This document shows, one piece after another, positions 42,446-52,737 of a stretch of DNA of 64,000 nucleotides. The DNA comes from Streptomyces sp. NBC_00704 (GTDB lineage: Bacteria > Actinomycetota > Actinomycetes > Streptomycetales > Streptomycetaceae): assembly GCF_036226605.1 (NCBI RefSeq), contig NZ_CP109000.1, positions 5,266,501 through 5,330,500 of the forward strand, written 5' to 3'. The notes under the pieces are model-generated. The model was not told the DNA's origin. It was given only the letters and a program-made list of their open reading frames with translations, and ran no database searches. Both the position numbers and the translations under genes were made by a program. Numbering within the stretch: position 1 is the stretch's first letter; the number at the start of each line of letters is the position of its first letter.

Positions 42446-44077
42446 ATGCGTGGAGCCACGCACGCCAGGTGGGCCGCGTTGGCGGCGGCGGCAGCGCTCA
42501 CGGCGACGGCCTGCGGCGGCGGGGGGAGCGACAGCGGGAGCAGCGACGGCGGCGCGGTGCTCAGCTCCTCCTGGGGGGACCCGCAGAACCCGCTGGAGCC
42601 GGCCAACACCAACGAGGTGCAGGGCGGCAAGGTCCTCGACATGATCTTCCGCAGCCTGAAGAGGTACAACCCGGAGACCGGCGCGGCCGAGGACATGCTG
42701 GCCCAGAAGATCGACACCACGGACTCCCAGAACTTCACCGTCACCGTCAAGGACGGCTGGACGTTCAGCAACGGCGAGAAGGTCACGGCGAAGTCCTTCG
42801 TGGACGCCTGGAACTACGGCGCGAGCCTGAAGAACAACCAGAAGAACGCCTACTTCTTCCAGTACATCGACGGCTACGACCAGGTGCACCCCGAGTCGGG
42901 CAAGCAGAGCGCCGACACCCTCTCCGGCCTGAAGGTGGTGAACGACAAGACCTTCACCGTCAAGCTCTCGCAGAAGTTCTCCACGTTCCCCGACACCCTG
43001 GGCTACCCCGCGTACGCGCCGCTGCCCCAGGCGTTCTTCAGCGACCACGCCGGCTGGCTGAAGAAGCCGGTCGGGAACGGCCCTTACACGATCGAGTCCT
43101 ACACCAAGGGCTCCCAGATGGTCCTGAAGAAGTGGGACGGCTACCCGGGCGACGACAAGGCGCAGAACGGCGGCGTGACCCTGAAGGTCTACACCGACAA
43201 CAACACCGCCTACACCGACCTGCTGGCCGGCAACCTCGACCTGGTCGACGACGTGCCCGCGGCCCAGCTCAAGAACGTCAAGGCCGACCTGGGCGGCCGC
43301 TACCTCAACACCCCGGCCGGCATCATCCAGACCCTCGCCTTCCCGTTCTACGACCCGAAGTGGAACACCGCGGGCTCGGCCAAGGTCCGCACCGGTCTGT
43401 CCCGTGCGATCGACCGCAAGCAGATCACCGAGACGATCTTCCAGAAGACCCGCACCCCCGCCACCGACTGGACCTCCCCGGTGCTCGGCAAGGAGGGCGG
43501 CTTCCAGGACGGCCTCTGCGGGGACGCCTGCGACTACGACCCCGCGGAGGCGAAGAAGCTCATCAAGGAGGGCGGCGGCCTCCCCGGCGGCCAGGTCAAG
43601 ATCACGTACAACGCGGACACCGGATCGCACAAGCAGTGGGTGGACGCGGTCTGCAACTCCATCAACAACGCCCTGGACAACGACAAGGCCTGCGTCGGCA
43701 ACCCGGTCGGCACCTTCGCCGACTTCCGCACCCAGATCGGCCAGCGGAAGATGAGCGGCCCGTTCCGGGCGGGGTGGCAGATGGACTACCCCCTGATCCA
43801 GAACTTCCTCCAGCCGCTCTACTACACCAACGCCTCCTCCAACGACGGCAAGTGGTCGAACAAGCAGTTCGACTCGCTCGTCAACCAGGCCAACGCCGAG
43901 ACCGACACCGCCAAGGCCGTGGAGACCTTCCAGAAGGCCGAGGAGGTCGTCCGCGACAACATGGCCGCGATCCCGCTGTGGTACCAGAACGGCAGCGCCG
44001 GCTACTCCGAGCGGCTCTCCAACGTCAAGCTCAACCCGTTCTCCGTCCCGGTCTACAACGAGATCAAGGTCGGCTGA
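42446..44077 (+). CDS. Oligopeptide-binding lipoprotein, importer 2 (BldKB-like)
   Basis: A 543-residue lipoprotein and paralogue of the protein at 34678. The signal peptide ends in TATAC, followed by a Gly/Ser-rich spacer. SBP family 5 landmarks include SSSWGDPQNPLEPANTNE, WTFSNGEKVTAKSFVDAW and VRTGLSRAIDRKQI. ATG 42446 is preceded by GAGGAGGAGG, the same strong ribosome site as importer 1. It delivers peptides to the downstream permease and ATPase subunits. Ligand-pocket residues differ enough from importer 1 that distinct peptide preferences are likely. Confidence 0.9.
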   Translation: MRGATHARWAALAAAAALTATACGGGGSDSGSSDGGAVLSSSWGDPQNPLEPANTNEVQGGKVLDMIFRSLKRYNPETGAAEDMLAQKIDTTDSQNFTVTVKDGWTFSNGEKVTAKSFVDAWNYGASLKNNQKNAYFFQYIDGYDQVHPESGKQSADTLSGLKVVNDKTFTVKLSQKFSTFPDTLGYPAYAPLPQAFFSDHAGWLKKPVGNGPYTIESYTKGSQMVLKKWDGYPGDDKAQNGGVTLKVYTDNNTAYTDLLAGNLDLVDDVPAAQLKNVKADLGGRYLNTPAGIIQTLAFPFYDPKWNTAGSAKVRTGLSRAIDRKQITETIFQKTRTPATDWTSPVLGKEGGFQDGLCGDACDYDPAEAKKLIKEGGGLPGGQVKITYNADTGSHKQWVDAVCNSINNALDNDKACVGNPVGTFADFRTQIGQRKMSGPFRAGWQMDYPLIQNFLQPLYYTNASSNDGKWSNKQFDSLVNQANAETDTAKAVETFQKAEEVVRDNMAAIPLWYQNGSAGYSERLSNVKLNPFSVPVYNEIKVG

Positions 44078-44083
44078 CCCGCC

Positions 44084-45007
44084 ATGGGCCGGTATGTGAT
44101 CCGGCGTCTGCTCCAGATGATCCCGGTCTTCATCGGGGCCACGCTGCTGATCTTCCTGATGGTGAACGTGATGGGCGACCCCATCGCGGGCCTGTGCGGC
44201 GACCGGCAGTGCGACCCGGCCACCGCCGCCCAGCTCGAGAAGGAGTTCGGCCTCGACAAGCCGGTCTGGCAGCAGTACCTGACCTACATGGGGAACGTCT
44301 TCACCGGAGACTTCGGCACGGCGTTCAACGGCCAGCCGGTCACCGAGCTGATGGCGTCGGCGTTCCCGGTCACCATCCGGCTGACGATCGTGGCGATCCT
44401 CTTCGAGATCGTCGTCGGCATCGTGCTGGGCGTCGTGACGGGGCTGCGCCGGGGCCGGCCCGTCGACACCGGGGTGCTGCTGCTCACCCTGGTGGTCATC
44501 TCCGTCCCCACCTTCGTCACCGGCCTGCTGCTGCAACTGCTGCTCGGCGTCGAGTGGGGCTGGATCAAGCCGTCGGTCTCCACGGAGGCGACCTTCGGCG
44601 AACTGATCGTGCCGGGCCTGGTGCTGGCCTCCGTGTCCCTGGCGTACGTCACCCGGCTGACCCGCACCTCGATCGCCGAGAACAAGCGGTCCGACTACGT
44701 CCGCACGGCCGTCGCCAAGGGGCTGCCCCGCCGCCGGGTCGTCACCCGGCACCTGCTGCGCAACTCCCTCATCCCGGTGGTGACGTTCATCGGGACCGAC
44801 ATCGGCGCCCTGATGGGCGGCGCGATCGTCACCGAGCGCATCTTCAACATCCACGGCGTCGGCTTCCAGCTCTACCAGGGCATCCTCCGCCAGAACACGC
44901 AGACCGTCGTCGGCTTCGTGACCGTCCTCGTGCTGGTCTTCCTGGTGGCCAACCTGCTCGTCGACCTCCTGTACGCCGTACTCGACCCGAGGATCCGCTA
45001 TGCCTGA
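44084..45007 (+). CDS. Oligopeptide importer 2 permease, DppB/OppB type
   Basis: A 307-residue permease of six helices beginning MGRYVIRRLLQMIPVFIGA. The EAA loop is VRTAVAKGLPRRRVVTRHLL, then GALMGGAIVTERIFN. It differs from its importer 1 counterpart chiefly in the first outer loop, which carries two Cys (AGLCGDRQCDPA). The gene starts 6 bases after the binding-protein stop and overlaps the next permease by eight bases. Confidence 0.93.
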   Translation: MGRYVIRRLLQMIPVFIGATLLIFLMVNVMGDPIAGLCGDRQCDPATAAQLEKEFGLDKPVWQQYLTYMGNVFTGDFGTAFNGQPVTELMASAFPVTIRLTIVAILFEIVVGIVLGVVTGLRRGRPVDTGVLLLTLVVISVPTFVTGLLLQLLLGVEWGWIKPSVSTEATFGELIVPGLVLASVSLAYVTRLTRTSIAENKRSDYVRTAVAKGLPRRRVVTRHLLRNSLIPVVTFIGTDIGALMGGAIVTERIFNIHGVGFQLYQGILRQNTQTVVGFVTVLVLVFLVANLLVDLLYAVLDPRIRYA

Positions 45008-46034
45008 GCCGACTCCGCCCGAGGACCGTGTGCCGGGTGCGGGCCGCACTCCGCGGGAGGGCGCCATCGCCGACACCGGCATGGGCGGGGCGATGGACCT
45101 GGCCACGGCGGAGGGCGAGACCCTGGAACGGACGCCGGACGGCCCGCCGGGCGCGGGGCCGCGGGACGCCGACGGCGGCGCGGCCGAACAGGCCAGGTCG
45201 CTGTGGTCCGACGCCTGGCGCGACCTGCGCCGCAACCCCGTCTTCATCATCTCCGCCCTGGTCATCCTCTTCCTGGTCTTCATCTCCCTGTGGCCCGGCT
45301 CCATCACCTGGCTGAGCCCCCTCAAGTGCGACCTCGCCAAGGCCCAGGAGGGCTCCCAGCCGGGCCACCCGTTCGGCTTCGACGGCCAGGGCTGCGACGT
45401 CTACACCCGCGTCGTCTACGGCGCCCGTACGTCCGTCACGGTCGGCGTCCTGGCCACGCTCGGCGTGGCCCTGCTCGGCAGCGTGCTGGGCGGTCTCGCC
45501 GGGTTCTTCGGCGGGGCGGGGGACTCGGTCCTGTCCCGCATCACCGACATCTTCTTCGCCATCCCGGTCGTCCTCGGCGGCCTGGTCCTGCTGTCCGTGG
45601 TGACCAGCAACACCGTCTGGCCCGTCATCGGGTTCATGGTGCTGCTCGGCTGGCCGCAGATCTCGCGCATCGCCCGCGGCTCGGTGATCACGGCCAAGCA
45701 GCACGACTACGTGCAGGCGGCCCGCGCCCTGGGCGCCTCCAACTCCCGCATCCTGCTGCGTCACATCACCCCGAACGCGGTCGCCCCCGTGATCGTCGTG
45801 GCGACCATCGCGCTCGGCACGTACATCGCGCTGGAGGCGACGCTGTCCTACCTGGGCGTCGGCCTGAAGCCGCCGACGGTCTCCTGGGGCATCGACATCT
45901 CCGCCGCGTCCCCCTACATCCGCAACGCCCCGCACGCCCTGCTGTGGCCCTCGGGCGCCCTGGCCCTCACGGTCCTGGCGTTCATCATGCTCGGCGACGC
46001 GGTCCGCGACGCCCTCGACCCGAAGCTGAGGTGA
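45000..46034 (+). CDS. Oligopeptide importer 2 permease, DppC/OppC type
   Basis: A 344-residue permease with a long, Pro/Gly/Asp-rich N-terminal tail of about 70 residues, longer than in importer 1. The outer loop contains GHPFGFDGQGCDVYTR, and the EAA loop reads AARALGASNSRILLRHITP. The start ATG 45000 lies within the end of the preceding gene. It forms the channel with the DppB-type subunit. Confidence 0.92.
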   Translation: MPEPTPPEDRVPGAGRTPREGAIADTGMGGAMDLATAEGETLERTPDGPPGAGPRDADGGAAEQARSLWSDAWRDLRRNPVFIISALVILFLVFISLWPGSITWLSPLKCDLAKAQEGSQPGHPFGFDGQGCDVYTRVVYGARTSVTVGVLATLGVALLGSVLGGLAGFFGGAGDSVLSRITDIFFAIPVVLGGLVLLSVVTSNTVWPVIGFMVLLGWPQISRIARGSVITAKQHDYVQAARALGASNSRILLRHITPNAVAPVIVVATIALGTYIALEATLSYLGVGLKPPTVSWGIDISAASPYIRNAPHALLWPSGALALTVLAFIMLGDAVRDALDPKLR

Positions 46035-46041
46035 CGGCCGG

Positions 46042-47053
46042 ATGCTGCTCGAAGTGCGCGACCTGCACGTGGAGTTCCGCACCCGGGACGGAATCGCCCG
46101 GGCCGTCAACGGCGTCAGCTACGGCGTGGACGCGGGCGAGACCCTCGCCGTGCTCGGCGAGTCCGGCTCGGGCAAGTCCGTCACCGCCCAGGCGATCATG
46201 GGCATCCTCGACATGCCGCCCGGCCGGATCACCTCCGGCGAGATCGTCTTCCGGGGCCGGGACCTGCTCACCCTCAAGGAGGACGAGCGCCGCAAGGTCC
46301 GCGGGGCCGAGATGGCGATGATCTTCCAGGACGCCCTGTCGTCCCTGAACCCCGTGCTGTCGGTCGGCGACCAGCTCGGCGAGATGTTCGTCGTGCACCG
46401 CGGGATGTCGAGGAAGGACGCGCGGACCAGGGCCGTCGAGCTGATGGACCGGGTCCGGATCCCGGGCGCCCGCGAACGCGTCCGGGACTACCCGCACCAG
46501 TTCTCCGGCGGCATGCGCCAGCGCATCATGATCGCGATGGCGATGGCCCTGGAGCCGGCGCTCATCATCGCCGACGAGCCCACCACCGCCCTGGACGTCA
46601 CGGTCCAGGCCCAGGTGATGGAGCTGCTCGCGGAACTCCAGCGCGAGTACCACATGGGCCTGATCCTCATCACCCACGACCTGGGCGTCGTCGCGGACGT
46701 CGCCGACCGCATCGCCGTGATGTACGCGGGCCGGATCGTGGAGTCCGCGCCGGTCCACGACATCTACAAGGCCCCGGCCCACCCGTACACCCGCGGCCTG
46801 CTCGACTCGATCCCGCGCCTGGACCAGAAGGGCCAGGAGCTGTACGCCATCAAGGGCCTGCCGCCCAACCTGATGAACATCCCGCCGGGCTGCGCCTTCA
46901 ACCCGCGCTGCCCCATGGCCCAGGACGTGTGCCGCACGGACGTGCCGCCGCTGTACGAGGTCACCGAGGCGCCCGGGGCAGCCGGTGCCGCCGGGGTGGA
47001 CCACCTGCCCGCGGACCGCACGAGCGCGTGCCACTTCTGGAGGGAGTGCCTGC

Positions 47054-47061
<8 letters not shown>
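46042..47061 (+). CDS. Oligopeptide importer 2 ATPase, DppD/OppD type
   Basis: A 339-residue ATPase, very close to the one at 38316 along its whole length. Walker A is GESGSGKSV, signature FSGGMRQRIM, Walker B LIIADEPTTALDV, and the C-terminal Cys motif GCAFNPRCPMAQDVC with SACHFW. The ATG start is 7 bases after the permease stop. Overlap with the next ATPase start (eight bases) mirrors importer 1, showing that the operons arose by duplication of a whole unit. Confidence 0.93.
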
Positions 47062-48094
<1,033 letters not shown>

Positions 48095-48215
48095 CCCGCG
48101 CCGCACACCCGCGCTTCCGCCTCGCAACCGCGTTAACACGCAGGCAACTCGGCCGACCCGGTTCCGATATACGGACGCGGCAGGCTCGACAGCGTACGGC
48201 CGTGCGGGTGCCGTG

Positions 48216-48250
48216 AGCGGGCCGGGGCGATCATGTCGCCCCGGCCCGCT
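48216..48250. terminator. Bidirectional terminator between importer 2 and the peptidase
   Basis: A perfect 15-bp stem (AGCGGGCCGGGGCGA and its complement) with a TCATG loop lies between the convergent ATPase and S9 peptidase genes. Confidence 0.85.
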
Positions 48251-48257
48251 GCCCGTG

Positions 48258-50384
48258 TCAGGGGCGGGCGAGGCCCAGCGAGCGGCGCAGGAAGTCCAGT
48301 TGCAGGTGCAGAAGGTTCTCGGCGACCTGTTCCTGCGGGGTCATGTGGGTCACGCCGGACAGGGGCAGCACCTCGTGCGGGCGGCCGGCGGCGAGCAGCG
48401 CCGAGGACAGCCGCAGCGAGTGGGCGACCACCACGTTGTCGTCCGCCAGACCGTGGATGATCAGCATCGGACGGGCCGGCTCGACGGCGTCCACCAGGCC
48501 CTCGTCGTCGATCAGCGAGTTGCGCCGGTAGACCTCGGGGTGTTCCCCGGGGTGGCCGAGGTAGCGTTCCTGGTAGTGCGTGTCGTACAGGCGCAGGTCG
48601 GTCACCGGCGCGCCGACCACGGCCGCGTGGAAGACGTCGGGGCGGCGCAGCGCCGCGAGGGCGGCCAGGTAGCCGCCGAAGGACCAGCCGCGCACGGCCA
48701 CCCGGCCCAGATCGAGCGGGAAGCGGCCGGCGAGTGCGTGCAGGGCGTCCACCTGGTCCTGCAAGGCGACCGCGGCGACCTCGTCCTTGATCGCCTTCTC
48801 CCAGGCGGGGGAGCGGCCCGGCGTCCCCCGGCCGTCGGCGACGATCACCGCGAAGCCCTGGTCGGCGAACCACTGCGACGTCAGGTGCGCGTTGTGCGCG
48901 GCCACCACCCGCTGTCCGTGCGGCCCGCCGTACGGGTCCAGCAGGACCGGCAGAGGGGCGTCACCGTGGTAGTCCGTAGGCATGAGCACGGCGCATGGGA
49001 TACGCCGTGCGCCCCCCTCGACGAAGGTGACCCGCGGGGACAGACCGGGATCCTCCGCGCGGGACCGGACGGTCGCCACCGGCTTCCCCTCGCGCAGCAC
49101 CCGCGCCACGCTCCCCGGCCGGTCCGGCGTGGCCGACACCATGACCGTCACCGGCCCCGAGCGCACCGCCGAGTGCACGCCCGGTTCCCCGGAGAGCCGC
49201 TCCACGCCCAGCTCGTTGACGCGGTAGACGTGCACCTCGCCGATCTCCGGCGCGCTCGCGTCCTCCCCGGCGGAGGCCGAGACCAGCACGTCGTCGGCCG
49301 TCACGTCCAGCACCGCCCGCACATGCAACTGCGCCCCGGTGAGCGGACGTTCGCCCACCGCGAGCACCCGGGCCCCGCCCTCGTCCGCGATCCGGACCAG
49401 CTGCCCGGACGGGCTCCAGCACGGCACGCCAGGGAACAGTTCCAGCCAAATCCGATCTTCGTCGGCGTGCACCATGCGGGTCGCCCCGGACGCCGTGTCC
49501 ACCGCCAGGAACAGCTGACTGCGCTGGTCGCGCGCCTGTACGAGGATCAGCGGGGCCCCCGCCCCTGACCAGTGCACTCGCGCCAGATACGGGTAGCGCG
49601 CCCGGTCCCAGGAGACCTCCGTGCGCACCCCGTCCAGCCCGAACACGAACAGCCGCACCTCCGCGTTGGCCGTCCCGGCAGCCGGATAGGCGACGTGTTG
49701 TGGCTCACGTTTCGGCTGGGCGGGGTCCGCGATCCACCACCGCTGCACCGGCGTGTCGTCCACCCTCGCCACCAGCAGCCGGTCCGACTCCGGAGCCCAC
49801 CAGAAGCCCCGCAGACGGCCCATCTCCTCGGCCGCGATGAACTCGGCCAACCCGTAGGAGACCGTGTCCGATTCCGGCTCCGCCACCGCCCGGTCGTCCT
49901 CGCCCCCGGCGCCCACCACCCGCAGCGCGCCGCCCGAGGCGTACGCGACGAGCCGTCCGTCGGGGGAGGGGCGGGGGTCCACGACCGGCCCGGCGACGGG
50001 GAGTTCGGCAGCCGTACCGGCCCGCAGCTCGGCCGTGAAAAGCCGCCCTGACAAGGCGAAAGAGGCCAGTTCGACGGCATCGTCGGTGGCATAGCCGACG
50101 ATGCCGGCGCCGCCCTCGCGGCTGCGTTCGCGGCGGGCCCGCTCCTGCGGCGAGAGGTCCTCCGAAGCGCCGCCGAGCAGGGCGCCCGGGTCGGCGGCGA
50201 GGCGTTCCGTGCCGTCGGCCGGATCGAGGACCCACAGGGCGCCCGAACGGTCCGTGCCGGAGCCGGAGCGAAGGAACACGACCCGGGAGCCGTCAGGGGC
50301 CACCGTGAACGAACGCGGCGCGCCGAGGGTGAAACGCTGGGTGCGGGCGTGCCTGCGGGGGAAGGAGCCGGAGTCGGTCGTCAT
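48258..50384 (-). CDS. S9 family serine peptidase (DPP IV / prolyl oligopeptidase type)
   Basis: A 708-residue cytosolic enzyme. The N-terminal two thirds is a beta-propeller with DPP IV-type segments (RGFWWAPESDRLLVARVDD). The C-terminal alpha/beta hydrolase contains the nucleophile elbow GWSFGGY (Ser near residue 564), the catalytic Asp in HGLADDNV and the His in GVTHMT. The double-Glu segment EFIAAEEMGR matches the Glu residues by which DPP IV enzymes bind the peptide N-terminus. No signal peptide is seen. Lying next to two peptide importers, it probably trims imported peptides. ATG 50384 begins the conserved part. Confidence 0.92.
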   Translation of the reverse strand: MTTDSGSFPRRHARTQRFTLGAPRSFTVAPDGSRVVFLRSGSGTDRSGALWVLDPADGTERLAADPGALLGGASEDLSPQERARRERSREGGAGIVGYATDDAVELASFALSGRLFTAELRAGTAAELPVAGPVVDPRPSPDGRLVAYASGGALRVVGAGGEDDRAVAEPESDTVSYGLAEFIAAEEMGRLRGFWWAPESDRLLVARVDDTPVQRWWIADPAQPKREPQHVAYPAAGTANAEVRLFVFGLDGVRTEVSWDRARYPYLARVHWSGAGAPLILVQARDQRSQLFLAVDTASGATRMVHADEDRIWLELFPGVPCWSPSGQLVRIADEGGARVLAVGERPLTGAQLHVRAVLDVTADDVLVSASAGEDASAPEIGEVHVYRVNELGVERLSGEPGVHSAVRSGPVTVMVSATPDRPGSVARVLREGKPVATVRSRAEDPGLSPRVTFVEGGARRIPCAVLMPTDYHGDAPLPVLLDPYGGPHGQRVVAAHNAHLTSQWFADQGFAVIVADGRGTPGRSPAWEKAIKDEVAAVALQDQVDALHALAGRFPLDLGRVAVRGWSFGGYLAALAALRRPDVFHAAVVGAPVTDLRLYDTHYQERYLGHPGEHPEVYRRNSLIDDEGLVDAVEPARPMLIIHGLADDNVVVAHSLRLSSALLAAGRPHEVLPLSGVTHMTPQEQVAENLLHLQLDFLRRSLGLARP

Positions 50385-50562
50385 CCCCCGACCATATTGG
50401 CCATGCTCCCCCCTTGTGCGGCTGTGCGCCGAGAGATGCGCGCCCACACATAGTTATGATCACTAGCGCTGAGTGGGTATGAACCTGCTGGCCGATGTAT
50501 GGATGTACCAGTTCCCTCGATCTGTCGTCCCCACGTTCCCGGGTCCTTGGAGGTGAGCCGCC

Positions 50563-50757
50563 GTGGCACTCTCGATTTCGGCGGTGGTGCTGCTGGCGAT
50601 CATCGTCTTCCTGCTGGTCAAGAAGTCGGGACTGAAGGGCGGTCACGCCGTCGTCTGCATCCTGCTCGGCTTCTACCTGGCCTCGTCGACGATCGCTCCC
50701 ACGATCAGCGATCTGACGACGAGTGTGGCGAGCATGATCGGCAGCATCAAGTTCTGA
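50563..50757 (+). CDS. Tiny two-helix membrane protein
   Basis: A 64-residue hydrophobic protein. The first helix is SISAVVLLAIIVFLLV, a short basic loop KKSGLKGG follows, and a second helix begins VVCILLGFYLA, ending in a polar Ser/Thr tail. GTG 50563 has a perfect TTGGAGGTGA ribosome site. I do not recognise a function. It is divergent from the S9 peptidase and ends 5 bases before the convergent DUF397 gene. Confidence 0.78.
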   Translation: MALSISAVVLLAIIVFLLVKKSGLKGGHAVVCILLGFYLASSTIAPTISDLTTSVASMIGSIKF

Positions 50758-50762
50758 CGCCG

Positions 50763-51095
50763 TCAGCCCTCGGAGGCGTACGGCACGAAGTCGGCCCAGG
50801 CTTCCGGCGAGAGCCGGAGGCGTGGGCCGTCGGCGTGCTTGGAGTCGCGGACGTGGACGGCGGCGGGGACGGCGGCGATCTCCACGCAGGAGTCGCCCTC
50901 GGTACCGTCGCTGTAGCTGCTCTTGAACCAGGCCGGTTCGGATGAGCCCCCGGCGGCGTGCCTGGAGTCTCGGACGCGGACCGTGGTGCGGGCGACGGCG
51001 ATCTCCACGCAGGACTCACCGTCAGGCCCGCTGCTGTAACTGCTCTTGAACCAGGCCGGTTCGGATGAGCCCCCGGCGGCGTGCTTGCGGATCAT
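50763..51095 (-). CDS. Duplicated DUF397 protein
   Basis: A 110-residue protein made of two tandem DUF397 units, with the repeated core AWFKSSYS, an SCVEIA segment and VRVRDS/VHVRDS. DUF397 proteins are small partners of Xre/DUF5753 regulators in Streptomyces developmental loci of the WhiJ/AbaA type. A 39-base stretch in the DNA is repeated exactly (50921-50959 and 51048-51086 or so), so the duplication is recent. The ATG overlaps the stop of the regulator gene (ATGA), so the pair is co-translated. Confidence 0.88.
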   Translation of the reverse strand: MIRKHAAGGSSEPAWFKSSYSSGPDGESCVEIAVARTTVRVRDSRHAAGGSSEPAWFKSSYSDGTEGDSCVEIAAVPAAVHVRDSKHADGPRLRLSPEAWADFVPYASEG

Positions 51096-52054
51096 GTCTC
51101 TCCCAGCAGTTTCTCGATGAGGGTCAGCGACTCCCCCGGGCGGAGAGCCTGCGCCCGGATGGTGCCGTAGCGCAGCTCAAGGATGCGGAGTTGCCTCGGC
51201 TCGGGCGTCGGACGGCCGCTGAACGCTCCGTCGGAACGGCCTACTCCTGTGCCGTCCTCGAACTTCAGCAGCTCGATCCTGCCGCTGAGGCCGGAGTGGG
51301 CACCACTGTCCAACGGCATCACCTGAAGCGTCACGTTGTTCAACCGCCCCACCCGTAGCAGGCGTTCGAACTGCTGTCGCCTCACCATTGTGCCCCCAAC
51401 CCTGCGGCGCAGCGTCGACTCTTCCAGGACGAAGCTCAGCGCGGGCGCGGGTGACCGTTCGAAGACGGACTGGCGAGCCATGCGAGCTGCGACCAGCCGT
51501 TCCACATCATCCGGCGTATAGGCGGGCTGCCAGGATTCCAGCAAGGCGCGGGCATGCTCGGGAGTCTGCAACAGTCCATGAATGTTGTTGCACTCGTACA
51601 CCCCGATCTCGACGGCCCTCGCTTCCATCGCCGCCAGATCCCGCACCTTTTTCGGGTACCGGACCTTCTTCACGTCCTCCTTCATCGCCGACAGCAGTCC
51701 GCCCGCTTCCAGGACCCTGTCGGCCTTGTCCAGGTACTCGGGCCGGGGGATCCGCTTCCCGCTCTCGATCTTGTAGACGAGGTCCTCGCCGTACCCGACC
51801 GCCAGCCCGAAGTCGGCCGCGCGCATCCCCACGGCCTCGCGCCGCGGTTTCAACTGCCGCCCCACGGTCTCCACGACGGCGACGCCCCAGTCGTCGTCCG
51901 GGTCCACCTCCCAACCCGGCTCGTCCGCCTCCTCCTTGAGCTGGACCGGCTTGCCGTTCACCTGCGTCACCCGCACCCCTCCGTCATCCGGGCCGACAGT
52001 TCCGACATGCCCGGACAGCACCCGGACAGTCACCGTACGCAACGGCTTCGTCAC
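51092..52054 (-). CDS. Xre regulator with DUF5753 domain (WhiJ-like)
   Basis: A 320-residue regulator. After an unusual Glu/Asp-rich N-terminal extension of about 55 residues comes an Xre helix-turn-helix (RQLKPRREAVGMRAADFGLA, then YKIESGKRIPRPEYL). The DUF5753 domain follows (about 135-315) with the signature YECNNIHGLLQTPEHARALL and LRRRVGG. Such proteins repress developmental genes and are paired with DUF397 partners. The HATPase gene is divergent, with only 36 bases between the start codons, so they share a control region. The start could also be an internal codon removing part of the extension. Confidence 0.88.
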   Translation of the reverse strand: MTKPLRTVTVRVLSGHVGTVGPDDGGVRVTQVNGKPVQLKEEADEPGWEVDPDDDWGVAVVETVGRQLKPRREAVGMRAADFGLAVGYGEDLVYKIESGKRIPRPEYLDKADRVLEAGGLLSAMKEDVKKVRYPKKVRDLAAMEARAVEIGVYECNNIHGLLQTPEHARALLESWQPAYTPDDVERLVAARMARQSVFERSPAPALSFVLEESTLRRRVGGTMVRRQQFERLLRVGRLNNVTLQVMPLDSGAHSGLSGRIELLKFEDGTGVGRSDGAFSGRPTPEPRQLRILELRYGTIRAQALRPGESLTLIEKLLGET

Positions 52055-52090
52055 TGTTCACGGTAAGCGTGAGCGGCCACGCTGAGTGAC

Positions 52091-52633
52091 GTGATCCAGG
52101 AATCCGTCTCCTCCGGGACCCGGCCGCCCGCCCGGCTCCCCGGACAGCACTTCCGCAACTTCAGCGTGCGGTTGTCCCCCACGCCTCGCGGAGCGCGCCT
52201 CGCCCGGCTGCTGGCCGTCGAGCAACTGCGCTCCTGGGGAGCGCCGGTGGACCCGGCCGGCCAGATCGTCGCCGAACTCGCGGCGAACGCGGTGACCCAC
52301 GGGCGCGTGCCCGGCCGGGACTTCAGACTCACGCTCTACGTCATCGCGGACACGCTGCGCATCGAGGTCACCGACACGGCGGGCGACCGCGCGCCCCGTC
52401 CGCCCTGTGCCCCGCGTCCACCGCACTCCGGTTGGGACGCCTGCGCCGGCGTCGAATCCGGCACCGGCACCGACGCTGAAGCCGACGCCTGCGCCGAGTC
52501 CGGCCGTGGGCTGCTGCTGGTCGAGGCGCTCGCCGACCGGTGGGGCTGGGCCGCGGAGCTGCGCCCGCGCAAGACGGTCTGGGCCGAGATCGTCCTCGCG
52601 CCGGACGACGTCCAGCCTCGCCGCGCCACCTGA
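52091..52633 (+). CDS. HATPase regulator of the Xre/DUF397 trio
   Basis: A 180-residue histidine-kinase-like ATPase domain. The N-box reads IVAELAANAVTHGRVPG, the G-box ESGRGLLLVEALADRWGW and the end KTVWAEIVL. A Ser/Asp/Ala-rich loop of about 35 residues (GTGTDAEADACAES) sits between N-box and G-box, where other family members have a short loop. It is divergent from the Xre regulator. Homologous trios suggest it forms part of one regulatory switch. Confidence 0.86.
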   Translation: MIQESVSSGTRPPARLPGQHFRNFSVRLSPTPRGARLARLLAVEQLRSWGAPVDPAGQIVAELAANAVTHGRVPGRDFRLTLYVIADTLRIEVTDTAGDRAPRPPCAPRPPHSGWDACAGVESGTGTDAEADACAESGRGLLLVEALADRWGWAAELRPRKTVWAEIVLAPDDVQPRRAT

Positions 52634-52644
52634 CCGCCTCAAGC

Positions 52645-52692
52645 CCCGTCGTCCCCCGCCGTGGCCCGCGCGCCACGACGAGGGACGACGGG
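52645..52692. terminator. Terminator-like nested hairpin before mshB
   Basis: Outer arms CCCGTCGTCCC and GGGACGACGGG enclose a smaller CGTGGC/GCCACG hairpin. No T-run follows. It separates the HATPase gene from mshB. Confidence 0.65.
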
Positions 52693-52737
52693 CGGGTGCG
52701 TGACCGGGGGAGAGGCGCCGCCTCGTAGGGTGGGCGC

